Shown here in pieces: positions 25,471 to 33,892 of a stretch of DNA of 64,000 bases. Position 1 is the stretch's first letter. Each line of letters opens with the position of its first letter. This DNA comes from Alcaligenes faecalis (GTDB lineage Bacteria; Pseudomonadota; Gammaproteobacteria; Burkholderiales; Burkholderiaceae_B). Position numbers and translations under genes: made by a program. The stretch is taken from NCBI RefSeq assembly GCF_005311025.1, contig NZ_CP031747.1, positions 744,001-808,000 on the forward strand, given 5' to 3'. The notes below the pieces were generated by a model, which did not search any database, was not told where the DNA came from, and saw only the letters and a program-made list of their open reading frames with translations.

Positions 25471-27003
25471 TCAGGTACTGCTTAAACTCGGTTTCGTGTG
25501 CAGCACAGGGGACTGTTCCGGTGCGGGGTGCTCATCAGCAATAATCGGGATCTCCTTGCCGTCCTTGTCCATGACCTTGCCGTTTTCAACATAGTCCCCT
25601 TCGTTCAGATTGGCCACGTCCGAGACCCGCAGATAGCGGCCTCCACCCGCAGCAAACACAGAGGGCTGATCCGGATTGCCCAAGGTGAAATGGTTGAACA
25701 GCAGGTTCAGCACAATCGCCACCAGGGCTGCCGAGCTGATGCCGGAGTGGAAAATCGTCGCAAACCAGGTTGGGAAGTGCTCGTAGAACTTGGGAGCCAC
25801 GATAGGAATCATGCCGGCGCCGATAGCGGTGGCGACGATGATCAGGTTCATATTGTTTTCGTAGTTCACCTTGGCCAGCGTACGGATACCGCTGGCCGCG
25901 ACGGTGCCAAACAGGACCATACCCGCGCCACCCAGTACCGCGGGTGGGACAGCGGCAACCAGACGGCCCATGATGGGCAGCAAGCCCAGTGCGATCAGAA
26001 TCAGGCCACCAAAGGCTACGACGTAACGGCTTTTCACGCCGGTGACCGCCACCAGACCGACGTTCTGGGCAAAGGCACTTTGTGTGAAAGAGCCAAATAC
26101 AGGGGCGATCAGGCTGGAGAGCATATCGGCACGCAGGCCATCACCCAGACGACGAGCATCCACTTTGGTTTCGATAATGTCGCCCACGGCCAGAATGTCG
26201 GCCGAAGTTTCCACCAGCGTCACGATGATCACAATGAACATGGAGATAATCGCGGCAGTCTGGAAAGTGGGCATGCCAAAGTGGAACAGGCTGGGCAAGG
26301 CAAAGACCTCGCCTTCGCTGACGGCAGAGAAATCTGCATGGCCCATGGCGACGGCAATGACGGTGCCGATAATAATAGCCAGCAAGATAGACAGGCGGGA
26401 GATCGTGGCGCTGCCCAGCTTGCTGAGCAAGAGCACGATCAGCAAGGTCATGGCGGCCAGGGAAATATTACCTACGCTGCCAAAGTCCGGTGCGGAAGGA
26501 TTACCGCCCATGGCCCAGAATGCGGCCACTGGCATCAAGGTCAGACCAATAGTCGTAATCACGCAGCCCGTGACTAAAGGCGGGAAGAACCGGATCACCC
26601 GTGAAAAGACCGGCGTAATCAGCAGCCCAAGCAGGGACGCGACAATGACTGCGCCGAATACCGCTGGCAAACCGCCGCCCGTACCCAAAATGGCGATCAT
26701 GGTGGCTACGCCAGAAAATGATACCCCTTGAACCAGCGGCAGACGGCAGCCAAAAAACGGCACGCCCAGCGTTTGCAGCAAGGTCGCCAGGCCGCCCATG
26801 AACAAGCAGGCGGTAATCAGCAAGCCGGTTTCATTGGCAGGCAGGCCAGCGGCCTCGCCAATGATCAGGGGTACGGCAATAATGCCGCCATACATGGTCA
26901 ATACGTGTTGAAAACCGTAGGCAAGATTCGCGCCCAGGCCCAGATTCTCGTCTTCGGGGCGCTGCGCAGTCGCTGCACCCGTCGCCCTTGTAGGTGTTGT
27001 CAT
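25471..27003 (-). CDS. Nucleobase:cation symporter-2 permease (xanthine/urate type)
   Basis: 510 residues, NCS2/NAT family, about 14 hydrophobic segments. The family signature appears as the QSAFAQNVGLVAVTGV region (residues about 310-325), with the early GFQHVLTMYGGIIAVPLI segment typical of NCS2. Xanthine and urate transporters have Gln-Asn at this place (the N-x-G tract is present). Downstream of a purine deaminase, a xanthine- or urate-type substrate is more likely than uracil. The gene begins about 55 bp after the stop of the deaminase gene on the same strand, so one operon is likely. Confidence 0.87.
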   Translation of the reverse strand: MTTPTRATGAATAQRPEDENLGLGANLAYGFQHVLTMYGGIIAVPLIIGEAAGLPANETGLLITACLFMGGLATLLQTLGVPFFGCRLPLVQGVSFSGVATMIAILGTGGGLPAVFGAVIVASLLGLLITPVFSRVIRFFPPLVTGCVITTIGLTLMPVAAFWAMGGNPSAPDFGSVGNISLAAMTLLIVLLLSKLGSATISRLSILLAIIIGTVIAVAMGHADFSAVSEGEVFALPSLFHFGMPTFQTAAIISMFIVIIVTLVETSADILAVGDIIETKVDARRLGDGLRADMLSSLIAPVFGSFTQSAFAQNVGLVAVTGVKSRYVVAFGGLILIALGLLPIMGRLVAAVPPAVLGGAGMVLFGTVAASGIRTLAKVNYENNMNLIIVATAIGAGMIPIVAPKFYEHFPTWFATIFHSGISSAALVAIVLNLLFNHFTLGNPDQPSVFAAGGGRYLRVSDVANLNEGDYVENGKVMDKDGKEIPIIADEHPAPEQSPVLHTKPSLSST

Positions 27004-27058
27004 TGTTTGTCTCCGAAAATAAATAGGCAGGGCTCTAGAGGCCCTGTCACTACCGAAC

Positions 27059-28435
27059 TCAAGCTGTCGCTACGGTATCCAGCACCTTGTCGCGCAAACG
27101 AAGCGCAGCGGCTTGATGGCGTTGCATCAGGTCTTGCAAATCAATGCCGCAGGGTTGGCCGTCAATCACGCGCCACTGGCCGGCGACCATCACGCGGTCG
27201 GCCCGGTCTGCGCCGCAGAGCAGCAAGGCCGCCAAGGGGTTCTCAGCGCCGGAAAAGCGCAATTCATCCAGGGTGAACAAGGCCAGATCGGCCTGCTGCC
27301 CGACGTTCAGGCCACCAATGTCCTCGCGACCCAAACAACGGGCCGAGCCTTGAGTCGCCCAACGGATAACGGCTTGATGGGTAACCTGGCCCGGCTCGTA
27401 GCGCAGCCGGCCCAGCAAGAGTGCCTGTCGCATCTCTTGAGCCAGATTGGAGTGATCATTGGAGGCCGAGCCATCTACGGCCAGCCCCACGGGTGCACCA
27501 GCGGCTTCCAGCTCGATGGTGCGGCACAGGCCGCTGCCCAAGACCATATTGGACGAGGGACAATGGGCAATACCTGTGCCTGCCCGGCCCAGACGCTGGA
27601 TTTCTTCGTCGTTGAAGTGAATGCCGTGTGCCAGCCAGGTGCGATTGCTTAACCAGCCCTGCTGATCCAGATAGTCCAGTGGACGCATACCAAAGAGGCG
27701 CTCGCAGTAGGCAGTTTCGTCGTCTGTTTCAGCCAGATGCGTATGCAGGCGTACGTCCTCGCGTTCGGCCAGCTTGGCGCTTTCGCTCATCAACTCGCGG
27801 CTGACAGAGAAAGGCGAACACGGAGCCAGGGCCAGCGTGATCATCGCCCCATCCTCGCGTTGGTGATATTGACGAATCAGGCGCAGGCTGTCGTCCAGAA
27901 TGGTTTGCTCGTCCTGTACGACGTTTTGCGGGGGCAAGCCTCCCTGATCCCGACCCACACTCATGGAACCACGGGTCAATGCGGCGCGTACACCCAGGCG
28001 TTGAGCGGTTTCAGCCTGGCAATCAATGGCATGTTGCAAGGCGCCCGAAAACACATAGTGGTGATCGGCCACCGTCGTACAGCCCGACTGCAACAGTTCC
28101 ACCATGGCCAGCTCGCTGGCCACCTGCATTTGTTCGTCGTCCAGCCCGGCCCACACGTCATACAAGGTGGTCAGCCAGGGGAACAAGGGTTTGTTCAGTG
28201 CTGGGGTATAGGCCCGTGTCAGGGTTTGGTAAAAGTGATGATGCGTATTCACCAAACCGGGCAGCAAAACGTGCCGGGAGGCATCCCAGCTTTGGTCGTA
28301 AGCCTGCTTGGGCTGCTGACCGGCGGCCACTTTTTCGATAATGCGGCTATCTTGCACCAGTACGCCACCGGCAGCTTGTGCATCTGAACAGGCCAGTGGA
28401 TTGCAAATCCACAGGATCGGGGAACGGCTAGTCAT
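27059..28435 (-). CDS. 8-oxoguanine deaminase-like amidohydrolase
   Basis: 458 residues of the metal-dependent amidohydrolase superfamily (TrzN/guanine deaminase branch). Zinc ligands: NTHHHFYQ (HxH type, near residue 63), LHTHLAETDDE (near 230), AHGIHFND (near 265), and VDGSASND with the catalytic Asp near 320. The combination HHHFYQTLTRA and SASNDHSNL is close to bacterial 8-oxoguanine deaminases (Pseudomonas aeruginosa Pa0142 is the characterised one). Alternatives are guanine or hydroxy-triazine deamination. The reaction would convert 8-oxoguanine to urate plus ammonia, which fits the co-encoded permease. The leader upstream may be structured. Confidence 0.8.
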   Translation of the reverse strand: MTSRSPILWICNPLACSDAQAAGGVLVQDSRIIEKVAAGQQPKQAYDQSWDASRHVLLPGLVNTHHHFYQTLTRAYTPALNKPLFPWLTTLYDVWAGLDDEQMQVASELAMVELLQSGCTTVADHHYVFSGALQHAIDCQAETAQRLGVRAALTRGSMSVGRDQGGLPPQNVVQDEQTILDDSLRLIRQYHQREDGAMITLALAPCSPFSVSRELMSESAKLAEREDVRLHTHLAETDDETAYCERLFGMRPLDYLDQQGWLSNRTWLAHGIHFNDEEIQRLGRAGTGIAHCPSSNMVLGSGLCRTIELEAAGAPVGLAVDGSASNDHSNLAQEMRQALLLGRLRYEPGQVTHQAVIRWATQGSARCLGREDIGGLNVGQQADLALFTLDELRFSGAENPLAALLLCGADRADRVMVAGQWRVIDGQPCGIDLQDLMQRHQAAALRLRDKVLDTVATA

Positions 28436-28888
28436 TATTGTGTCTCCTGCGTTTTATTGCTTTTTATTGTTGTCAGTTCGACTAGCCGACCTATATACCT
28501 GCTGTGATAAGGGTTATTTGGAGCCTGGCCTTAGCGGTACCCTTTTTCGCTCCAAGCCTTGAGTCCTGCTAGGGCATTCATGAACTCTTATGCCTTCTAT
28601 AAGGTTTGTCGTATAGAGAGCAGCCCGTTTTTTTACGGTATTCCGGGACATAAAAAATTTGCTCAAAATCAGGATTTATCCTCTGGACAAAAACCTGGGA
28701 CTATTGTCCTTTAATCACTTAAAGCCTAAATCATTGACTCGCTTAGGAATTTATTTATTGGCATAAAAAAACATATAAACCCGCATATCCACACATTTTG
28801 ACCGTGCCTGTTCAGTCGTGTTAATTGTGTCGCCAAGCGCATTAAAAGCGCCGTTGTGCTGACCTCGCACACATTATTCGGAGAACAC
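28436..28888. other. 453-bp divergent intergenic region between deaminase and formamidase
   Basis: Serves both flanking genes. For the formamidase, TTGACC (28798-28803), 17 bp, TTAATT (28821-28826) is a credible sigma-70 promoter. For the deaminase, the minus strand holds a pair of interlocking repeats (28509-28555) and a small inverted repeat TCTATA/TATAGA (28596-28617). No gene is supported. Confidence 0.55.
28509..28555 (-). promoter_or_regulatory. Interlocked inverted repeats in the deaminase leader
   Basis: TTGGAGC pairs with GCTCCAA (28518-28524 / 28549-28555) and AAGGGT pairs with ACCCTT (28509-28514 / 28539-28544). The two pairings cross, as in a pseudoknot or two competing folds, 75-120 bases ahead of the deaminase start. 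Confidence 0.35.
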
Positions 28889-30088
28889 ATGCAGCATATA
28901 AAAATCAAACCCGGCGCACCCCTGGCCGAGCAAGCTGAAATCGGGCACAACCGATGGCACCCTGATATTCCAGACCTGACCAGCGTGAAGCCTGGCGAGG
29001 AAATGATTCTGGAGTGCATGGACTTTCTGGACGCCCAGATCAAGAACACGGACAGCGCCAACGACGTACGCGACGTTGACCTGACCCGCGCTCACCCACT
29101 GACGGGCCCCATCCACGTAGAGGGTGCTGAGCCAGGCGATATTCTGGTGGTGGATCTGCTGGACATTCGCGCCATTACTCCTGTCGGTTTCTCCGGCATT
29201 TTTGCCAAGGAAAATGGCGGTGGCTTTTTGGCCGAGCATTTTCCCGAAGCCGACAAGGCCATCTGGGACCTGCATGGTGTTTACGCCACCTCGCGTCACA
29301 TCCCTGGCGTACGCATTGCGGCCATGATGCACCCCGGCCTGATCGGCACCCTGCCCTCGCACGAACTGCTGCGCGAGTGGAACCGCCGTGAAGCCCTGCT
29401 GGTGCCCAAGGGCCACGCCAACCCGCCCGATGCCAAAACCGCTGTATTGCGCGGCGTTAAAGGGGCCGAGTTTGACCGCATGGCGGCTGAAGCTGCCCGT
29501 ACCGTGCCTCCACGTGAGCATGGCGGCAACCTGGACATCAAGAACCTGACCATTGGCTCGCGGATTTACTTCCCCGTCTATGTGAAGGGTGCTGGCCTGT
29601 CCATGGGCGACTTGCACTTCTCCCAGGGCGATGGCGAAATCTCTTTCTGTGGTGCCATTGAAATGGACGGCGCAGCCCACCTTGGCTTTGATCTGATCAA
29701 AGGTGGCATGGCCAAATACAATCTGACCGCGCCTATCTATGTTCCAGGCCGTCATGATCCCAAGTACGATCAGTGGATGCACTTCACCGGTATCAGCGTG
29801 GAAGAAGGCGTCAACTATTACCTGGATTCTACGATTGCATACCGTCAGGCCTGTTTGGCTGCGATCGATTACATCAGCCGCACGACAGACCTGTCGCGTG
29901 CGCAGGCCTACATGCTGCTGACAGCGGCGCCGGTTGAGGGCCGTTACGGCGGCGTGGTGGATCTGCCTAACAGCTCCGCTTCTCTGGCCTTGCCTACCGG
30001 TATTTTTGATACCGATATCCTGCCTAAAGGTGCCTTGAATGACGCGGCCCGTTTTGGCCGTCCAGGCACACGCTGTAACTTGACCTGA
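28889..30088 (+). CDS. fmdA: Formamidase (acetamidase/formamidase family)
   Basis: 399 residues, the usual size of FmdA (about 407 in Methylophilus). Hydrolyses formamide to formate and ammonia in the cytoplasm. Recognisable stretches: HNRWHPDIP near the start, VKPGEEMILEC, LTGPIHVEGAEPGDILVVD, RHIPGVRIAAMMHPGLIG, GGNLDIKNL and GDLHFSQGDGEISFCGAIE. ATG 28889 has CGGAG 7 bases upstream. An earlier in-frame codon exists but the homologous region begins here. It is followed by the FmdB gene, as in known fmdAB loci. Confidence 0.92.
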   Translation: MQHIKIKPGAPLAEQAEIGHNRWHPDIPDLTSVKPGEEMILECMDFLDAQIKNTDSANDVRDVDLTRAHPLTGPIHVEGAEPGDILVVDLLDIRAITPVGFSGIFAKENGGGFLAEHFPEADKAIWDLHGVYATSRHIPGVRIAAMMHPGLIGTLPSHELLREWNRREALLVPKGHANPPDAKTAVLRGVKGAEFDRMAAEAARTVPPREHGGNLDIKNLTIGSRIYFPVYVKGAGLSMGDLHFSQGDGEISFCGAIEMDGAAHLGFDLIKGGMAKYNLTAPIYVPGRHDPKYDQWMHFTGISVEEGVNYYLDSTIAYRQACLAAIDYISRTTDLSRAQAYMLLTAAPVEGRYGGVVDLPNSSASLALPTGIFDTDILPKGALNDAARFGRPGTRCNLT

Positions 30089-30145
30089 TCAGTCTCTGGC
30101 CCTGGCTTCGTCTCGGAGTCAGGGCTTGCTTTACTCGGATTTGCC

Positions 30146-30433
30146 ATGCCTTTGTACGACTATCTTTGTAATCATTGCCTGCAACGCAGCAGCCATTTGC
30201 GCAGCATTGCCACCCGCAACGATCCCCAGACCTGCCCTGCTTGTGAAAAAGGCAGCCTCTTGCTGCAACTGAGCGCACCACGACGCCTGTTCAGCAAAGC
30301 CAGCCCAACGCGCGGTCTGACTCCTCAACAAGCTTTGGCGGGCAATAATGTGACCGGGCCCGGCACTCGTTCCAGCACCCGGAATTCTGTCATCCATACC
30401 TGTATGGGCCCTGGCTGCAGCGTTTGCGCCTAA
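30146..30433 (+). CDS. fmdB: FmdB-type zinc-ribbon protein
   Basis: A 95-residue protein with a zinc ribbon: CNHC near residue 8 and CPAC near residue 31 (MPLYDYLCNHC is the family opening). The C-terminal CMGPGCSVC adds a Cys-rich tail. FmdB was named as a regulator of formamidase; direct evidence is limited. It lies 57 bp after fmdA on the same strand and is likely co-transcribed. Confidence 0.85.
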   Translation: MPLYDYLCNHCLQRSSHLRSIATRNDPQTCPACEKGSLLLQLSAPRRLFSKASPTRGLTPQQALAGNNVTGPGTRSSTRNSVIHTCMGPGCSVCA

Positions 30434-30584
30434 ATACAATCAGCCCCTTTGCAGCGCAAGCTGTCAGCCTTGACAGGCCGCAACTTTAACGTCGGCGGGC
30501 GTAGTTCTGGCTGAATTTGCCCAGACGGATGTGTTGGTTTTACGAGATTCACGCTCGGTAACATGAAACATTCTGTTTATAATC

Positions 30585-30603
30585 AAGAATCAATCTCATT
30601 ATT
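30585..30603. promoter_or_regulatory. Fur box ahead of the TonB receptor
   Basis: The minus-strand reading AATAATGAGATTGATTCTT matches 13 of 19 positions of the consensus Fur box. It ends 14 bp before the receptor start, where bound Fur would block transcription or initiation in iron-rich cells. Confidence 0.6.
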
Positions 30604-30617
30604 ACTGGGTGTTCATT

Positions 30618-32915
30618 ATGTCGGTGTCCTCGTCTCTCGCCGCTAAGCGCCAGGTGCCTAGCGGCGTATCTTTTATGCCTTTAAGCAGTCTGGCAGTGGC
30701 TTTATTGTTGGCCTTTCCCTATCAGACGCAAGCGCAAGAGGTCGAGGAGCTGGACCGCATCGTGGTCAAGGCCGAGCAGGAGCTCAAGCAGACCTTGGGC
30801 TCTTCCATCATTACCGCCGAAGACATCCAGAAGTCCCCTCCCGCCAACGATATCTCCGAAGTTCTGCGCACCATGCCGGGCGTGAACCTGACGGGTAACT
30901 CGGCCAGCGGCCAGCGCGGTAATAATCGCCAGATCGACATTCGCGGCATGGGCCCGGAAAACACCATGATTCTGATTGACGGCAAACCCGTCAGTTCACG
31001 TTCTGCTGTGCGTTTCGGCTGGCGTGGCGAACGCGATTCGCGTGGGGATACCAACTGGGTGCCTGCCGAGCAGATCGAACGAGTGGAAGTGCTGCGCGGC
31101 CCGGCGGCCGCTCGCTACGGCAACGGGGCTGCGGGCGGTGTGGTCAACATCATCACCAAGCCTACGACAGACAAATTCCAGGGCACCTACTCCTTGTATG
31201 GCAACTTGCCCGAACATAGCGATGAAGGCGCCACGCGACGCATGAGCTTTGGCTTGAGCGGCCCGATCAGCGAATCTTTGTCCTTCCGTTTGTACGGAAA
31301 CCTGAACAAGACGGATTCGGACGATCCGGAGATCAATAAAGGACACCAGACCGAGCGTGGTGGTGCCAATGCGAACAGCTTGCCTGCTGGACGTGAAGGC
31401 GTACGTAACAAGGACATCAATGGTTTGCTGTCCTGGCGTCCAGATAGCCGTCAAACGGTGGATCTGGAGGCTTCCTATAGCCGCCAAGGCAATATTTATA
31501 CGGGTGATACCCAAAACACGAATACCAATGACGAGGTGAAACGTCAGCTGGGTGACGAGACCAACAAGATGTATCGCCAAAGCTATTCGCTGACGCATCG
31601 TGGTGACTGGAATGATAAGACGAATACACTGAGTTATTTCCAATACGAAAAGACGCGTAACTACCGTATTTTGGAAGGTCTGGCTGGTGGCACTGAAGGC
31701 GCTTTCAATGATCCTCTGCGCGTGAAAGATGGTGGTTTTGGGACTATTGACCTGACCACGATGACGGCGCATACCGAATTGAGCCATCAGTTCAAAACAG
31801 GAAGTATCGAGCAGTACGCCACATTTGGTTTGGAGTGGGTCGGACAGGAGTTGAACGATAAGTCCTCTGAGCTGGCTGCACGCAATCCAGACAGGATTCC
31901 GGGCAGTCCCAGAGCTTACAAACCCAAGGCACGCGCGAATATTTATTCGGTCTTTGTCGAGGACAATATTTATGCCACAGACAAGACAACTGTTACACCA
32001 GGGCTGCGTTTTGACTACCACGATATACATGGTAGTAATTGGAGCCCATCCTTGAATTTGTCACATGCAGTGACTGATAACTGGTTGTTCAAGGCGGGTA
32101 TCGCACGTGCTTACAAAGCCCCCAACTTATATCAAAGTAACGATGGCTACACTTTGTACAGTGCGGGCAATGGGTGTTGGGGTAATACAGGTGGTAATAA
32201 CGAGCCTGGGTGTTTTCTCCAGGGTAATTCGAACCTGAAAGCAGAAACCAGCCTTAATAAAGAGCTTGGGGTTGAGTATGTGGGTGATGATGGTTTGGGA
32301 GCTAGCCTGACTTACTTCCACAATGATTACCGCAACAAAGTTGAAGCGGGCCGCTTTGCGCTGTCGAGCTTCCCGGCAATGAACAAAGATCAATTGATCC
32401 TGCAATGGGAGAACATTCCCAAAGCCGTGGTATCAGGCCTGGAAGGTAACCTGACATTGCCATTAGCCGAGAACTGGCTTTGGTCAACCAATTTTACCTA
32501 CATGATCGAGTCCAAAAACAAGACCACAGGTGAAGCGCTATCGACGATTCCCAAGTACACCATCAACACAACGCTGGACTGGGACGTGAACGCCGATTGG
32601 TCTTTACGCGCCAAAGCAACCTTCTATGGCGAGCAGAAACCGCCTAAATATGATTTCTACGGTCAGCCTCTGACAGGTTCTGCTACCGACAAGGTCTCCC
32701 CTTACGCCTTGTTTGGCTTGAGCACGCAGTACAAGATCAACAAGCATTTCCGCATCAATGCAGGAGTTGACAACCTCTTTGACAAACGCCTGTTCCGTCG
32801 CGGTAATGCGATCGGTGTGAACCTGACTAACGCCAACTATATTTACGGCGCCGGAGCTCGGACGTTCAACCAACCCGGTCGCACTTTCTTCCTGGGCTTA
32901 AGCGGAACGTTCTAA
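30618..32915 (+). CDS. TonB-dependent ferric enterobactin-type receptor (FepA/BfeA-like)
   Basis: A 765-residue outer-membrane receptor. It has a signal peptide (LAVALLLAFPYQTQAQ, cleavage near residue 39) and a TonB box around ELDRIVVKA. The plug domain contains RGMGPENTMILIDGKPVSSRS and IERVEVLRGPAAARYGNGAAGGVVNI, both strongly FepA-like. A 22-strand barrel should fill the rest, ending in Phe (FLGLSGTF), the outer-membrane export signal. The ATG at 30618 gives the better signal peptide than the GTG three codons earlier. The Fur box just upstream predicts expression under iron starvation. No siderophore-synthesis gene is nearby, so the ligand is likely a catecholate made by others. Confidence 0.9.
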   Translation: MSVSSSLAAKRQVPSGVSFMPLSSLAVALLLAFPYQTQAQEVEELDRIVVKAEQELKQTLGSSIITAEDIQKSPPANDISEVLRTMPGVNLTGNSASGQRGNNRQIDIRGMGPENTMILIDGKPVSSRSAVRFGWRGERDSRGDTNWVPAEQIERVEVLRGPAAARYGNGAAGGVVNIITKPTTDKFQGTYSLYGNLPEHSDEGATRRMSFGLSGPISESLSFRLYGNLNKTDSDDPEINKGHQTERGGANANSLPAGREGVRNKDINGLLSWRPDSRQTVDLEASYSRQGNIYTGDTQNTNTNDEVKRQLGDETNKMYRQSYSLTHRGDWNDKTNTLSYFQYEKTRNYRILEGLAGGTEGAFNDPLRVKDGGFGTIDLTTMTAHTELSHQFKTGSIEQYATFGLEWVGQELNDKSSELAARNPDRIPGSPRAYKPKARANIYSVFVEDNIYATDKTTVTPGLRFDYHDIHGSNWSPSLNLSHAVTDNWLFKAGIARAYKAPNLYQSNDGYTLYSAGNGCWGNTGGNNEPGCFLQGNSNLKAETSLNKELGVEYVGDDGLGASLTYFHNDYRNKVEAGRFALSSFPAMNKDQLILQWENIPKAVVSGLEGNLTLPLAENWLWSTNFTYMIESKNKTTGEALSTIPKYTINTTLDWDVNADWSLRAKATFYGEQKPPKYDFYGQPLTGSATDKVSPYALFGLSTQYKINKHFRINAGVDNLFDKRLFRRGNAIGVNLTNANYIYGAGARTFNQPGRTFFLGLSGTF

Positions 32916-32946
32916 GCGGTTTTATCCACAACTCAGGTATATAGCG

Positions 32947-32976
32947 CCCCTCCCTTTCCTGGAGGGGTTTTTTTTT
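32947..32976 (+). terminator. Intrinsic terminator after the TonB receptor
   Basis: Stem CCCCTCC / GGAGGGG, 7-base loop, then nine T residues. Confidence 0.95.
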
Positions 32977-33002
32977 GTGCCTGAAAAATACAGCCGAGCG
33001 TC

Positions 33003-33024
33003 AACATTTCAACCTTTAAATGTT
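33003..33024. promoter_or_regulatory. Inverted repeat upstream of ttrB
   Basis: AACATTT (33003-33009) and AAATGTT (33018-33024), perfect 7-bp arms, 8-bp gap, just above the FNR-like site. Possible binding site for a second regulator of the operon. Confidence 0.4.
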
Positions 33025-33028
33025 CTTT

Positions 33029-33042
33029 TTGACCTTCATCAA
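33029..33042 (+). promoter_or_regulatory. FNR/Anr-type site upstream of ttrBCA
   Basis: TTGAC-CTTC-ATCAA matches the FNR consensus TTGAT-N4-ATCAA at 9 of 10 positions. With the site centred at -41.5 the start would be near 33077, and TATAACT or CATATG lies in the right zone for a -10. Confidence 0.65.
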
Positions 33043-33124
33043 GACCGGAACTTTGTATTCTTCATATGCTTATAACTACAAATAATGTAAATGGGTTCAA
33101 CCCAAGCATAGAAAAGGAAAACAC

Positions 33125-33883
33125 ATGATTCCAAGCGCCGAGCCCAAAAAGGGCAAGCGACGTTTTCTTAAGGAATTGCTGGGCCTTAGTGCCGGGGCCA
33201 CGATTATTCCTATTCAACCTGTTCAAGCTGCCATGAACAGCCAGCCTCCACGACGTAGCGGTGGGAAAGATGGGGCCCGCTACGGCATGGTGGTTGATCT
33301 AAGAAAATGTATCGGTTGCCAAGCCTGTACGGTCAGCTGTTCTATTGAAAATGCACCCCCTATCGGGCAGTTCCGTACCACGGTTCTGCAATACGAGGTG
33401 CTCGATGAACAGCAGCAGGCGGCCATGCTGAGCCTGCCACGCCTCTGTAACCACTGCGACAACCCGCCCTGTGTGCCGGTCTGTCCTGTGCAGGCGACGT
33501 TCCAGCGCGAAGACGGGGTGGTGCTGGTCGACAACGAACGATGTGTTGGCTGTGCTTACTGTGTTCAAGCCTGCCCTTACGATGCCCGTTTCATTAACCA
33601 TGAAACCCAGACCGCCGATAAATGCACCTTCTGCGAGCACCGCCTGGAAGTGGGTCTGCTGCCCGCCTGCGTGGAAAGCTGCGTGGGTGGCGCACGCGTC
33701 ATTGGCGATATGAACGATGAAACCAGCACGATTTCCCAGCTGCTTAAAGAGCACAAAGAGGAAATCCGTGTACTCAAGCCCGGCATGAATACCAACCCGC
33801 ATGTGTTCTACATCGGTTTGCCCGATGAGTTCGTTGATGGTGTGGATGGGCAGGCCAGTGTGCGTCTGACCAATCAGTTCTAA
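33125..33883 (+). CDS. ttrB: Tetrathionate reductase-type iron-sulfur subunit TtrB
   Basis: A 252-residue four-cluster ferredoxin of the DMSO-reductase superfamily. A twin-arginine signal (KRRFLKE, Arg12-Arg13) sends it to the periplasm. Cys sets: CIGCQACTVSC, CNHCDNPPCVPVC, CVGCAYCVQAC, and CTFCEHR followed by CVESC, enough for four [4Fe-4S] clusters. It transfers electrons between the membrane subunit and the catalytic subunit. First gene of ttrBCA, with TtrC 9 bp downstream. Substrate assignment (tetrathionate) rests on the B-C-A order and the large catalytic subunit; related thiosulfate or polysulfide reductases are alternatives. Confidence 0.85.
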   Translation: MIPSAEPKKGKRRFLKELLGLSAGATIIPIQPVQAAMNSQPPRRSGGKDGARYGMVVDLRKCIGCQACTVSCSIENAPPIGQFRTTVLQYEVLDEQQQAAMLSLPRLCNHCDNPPCVPVCPVQATFQREDGVVLVDNERCVGCAYCVQACPYDARFINHETQTADKCTFCEHRLEVGLLPACVESCVGGARVIGDMNDETSTISQLLKEHKEEIRVLKPGMNTNPHVFYIGLPDEFVDGVDGQASVRLTNQF

Positions 33884-33892
33884 GGGGCCGTT

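Noticed and set aside
30996-32030. 344-codon open frame opposite the TonB receptor
   Set aside because: Antisense shadow of a well-supported receptor gene; no motifs.
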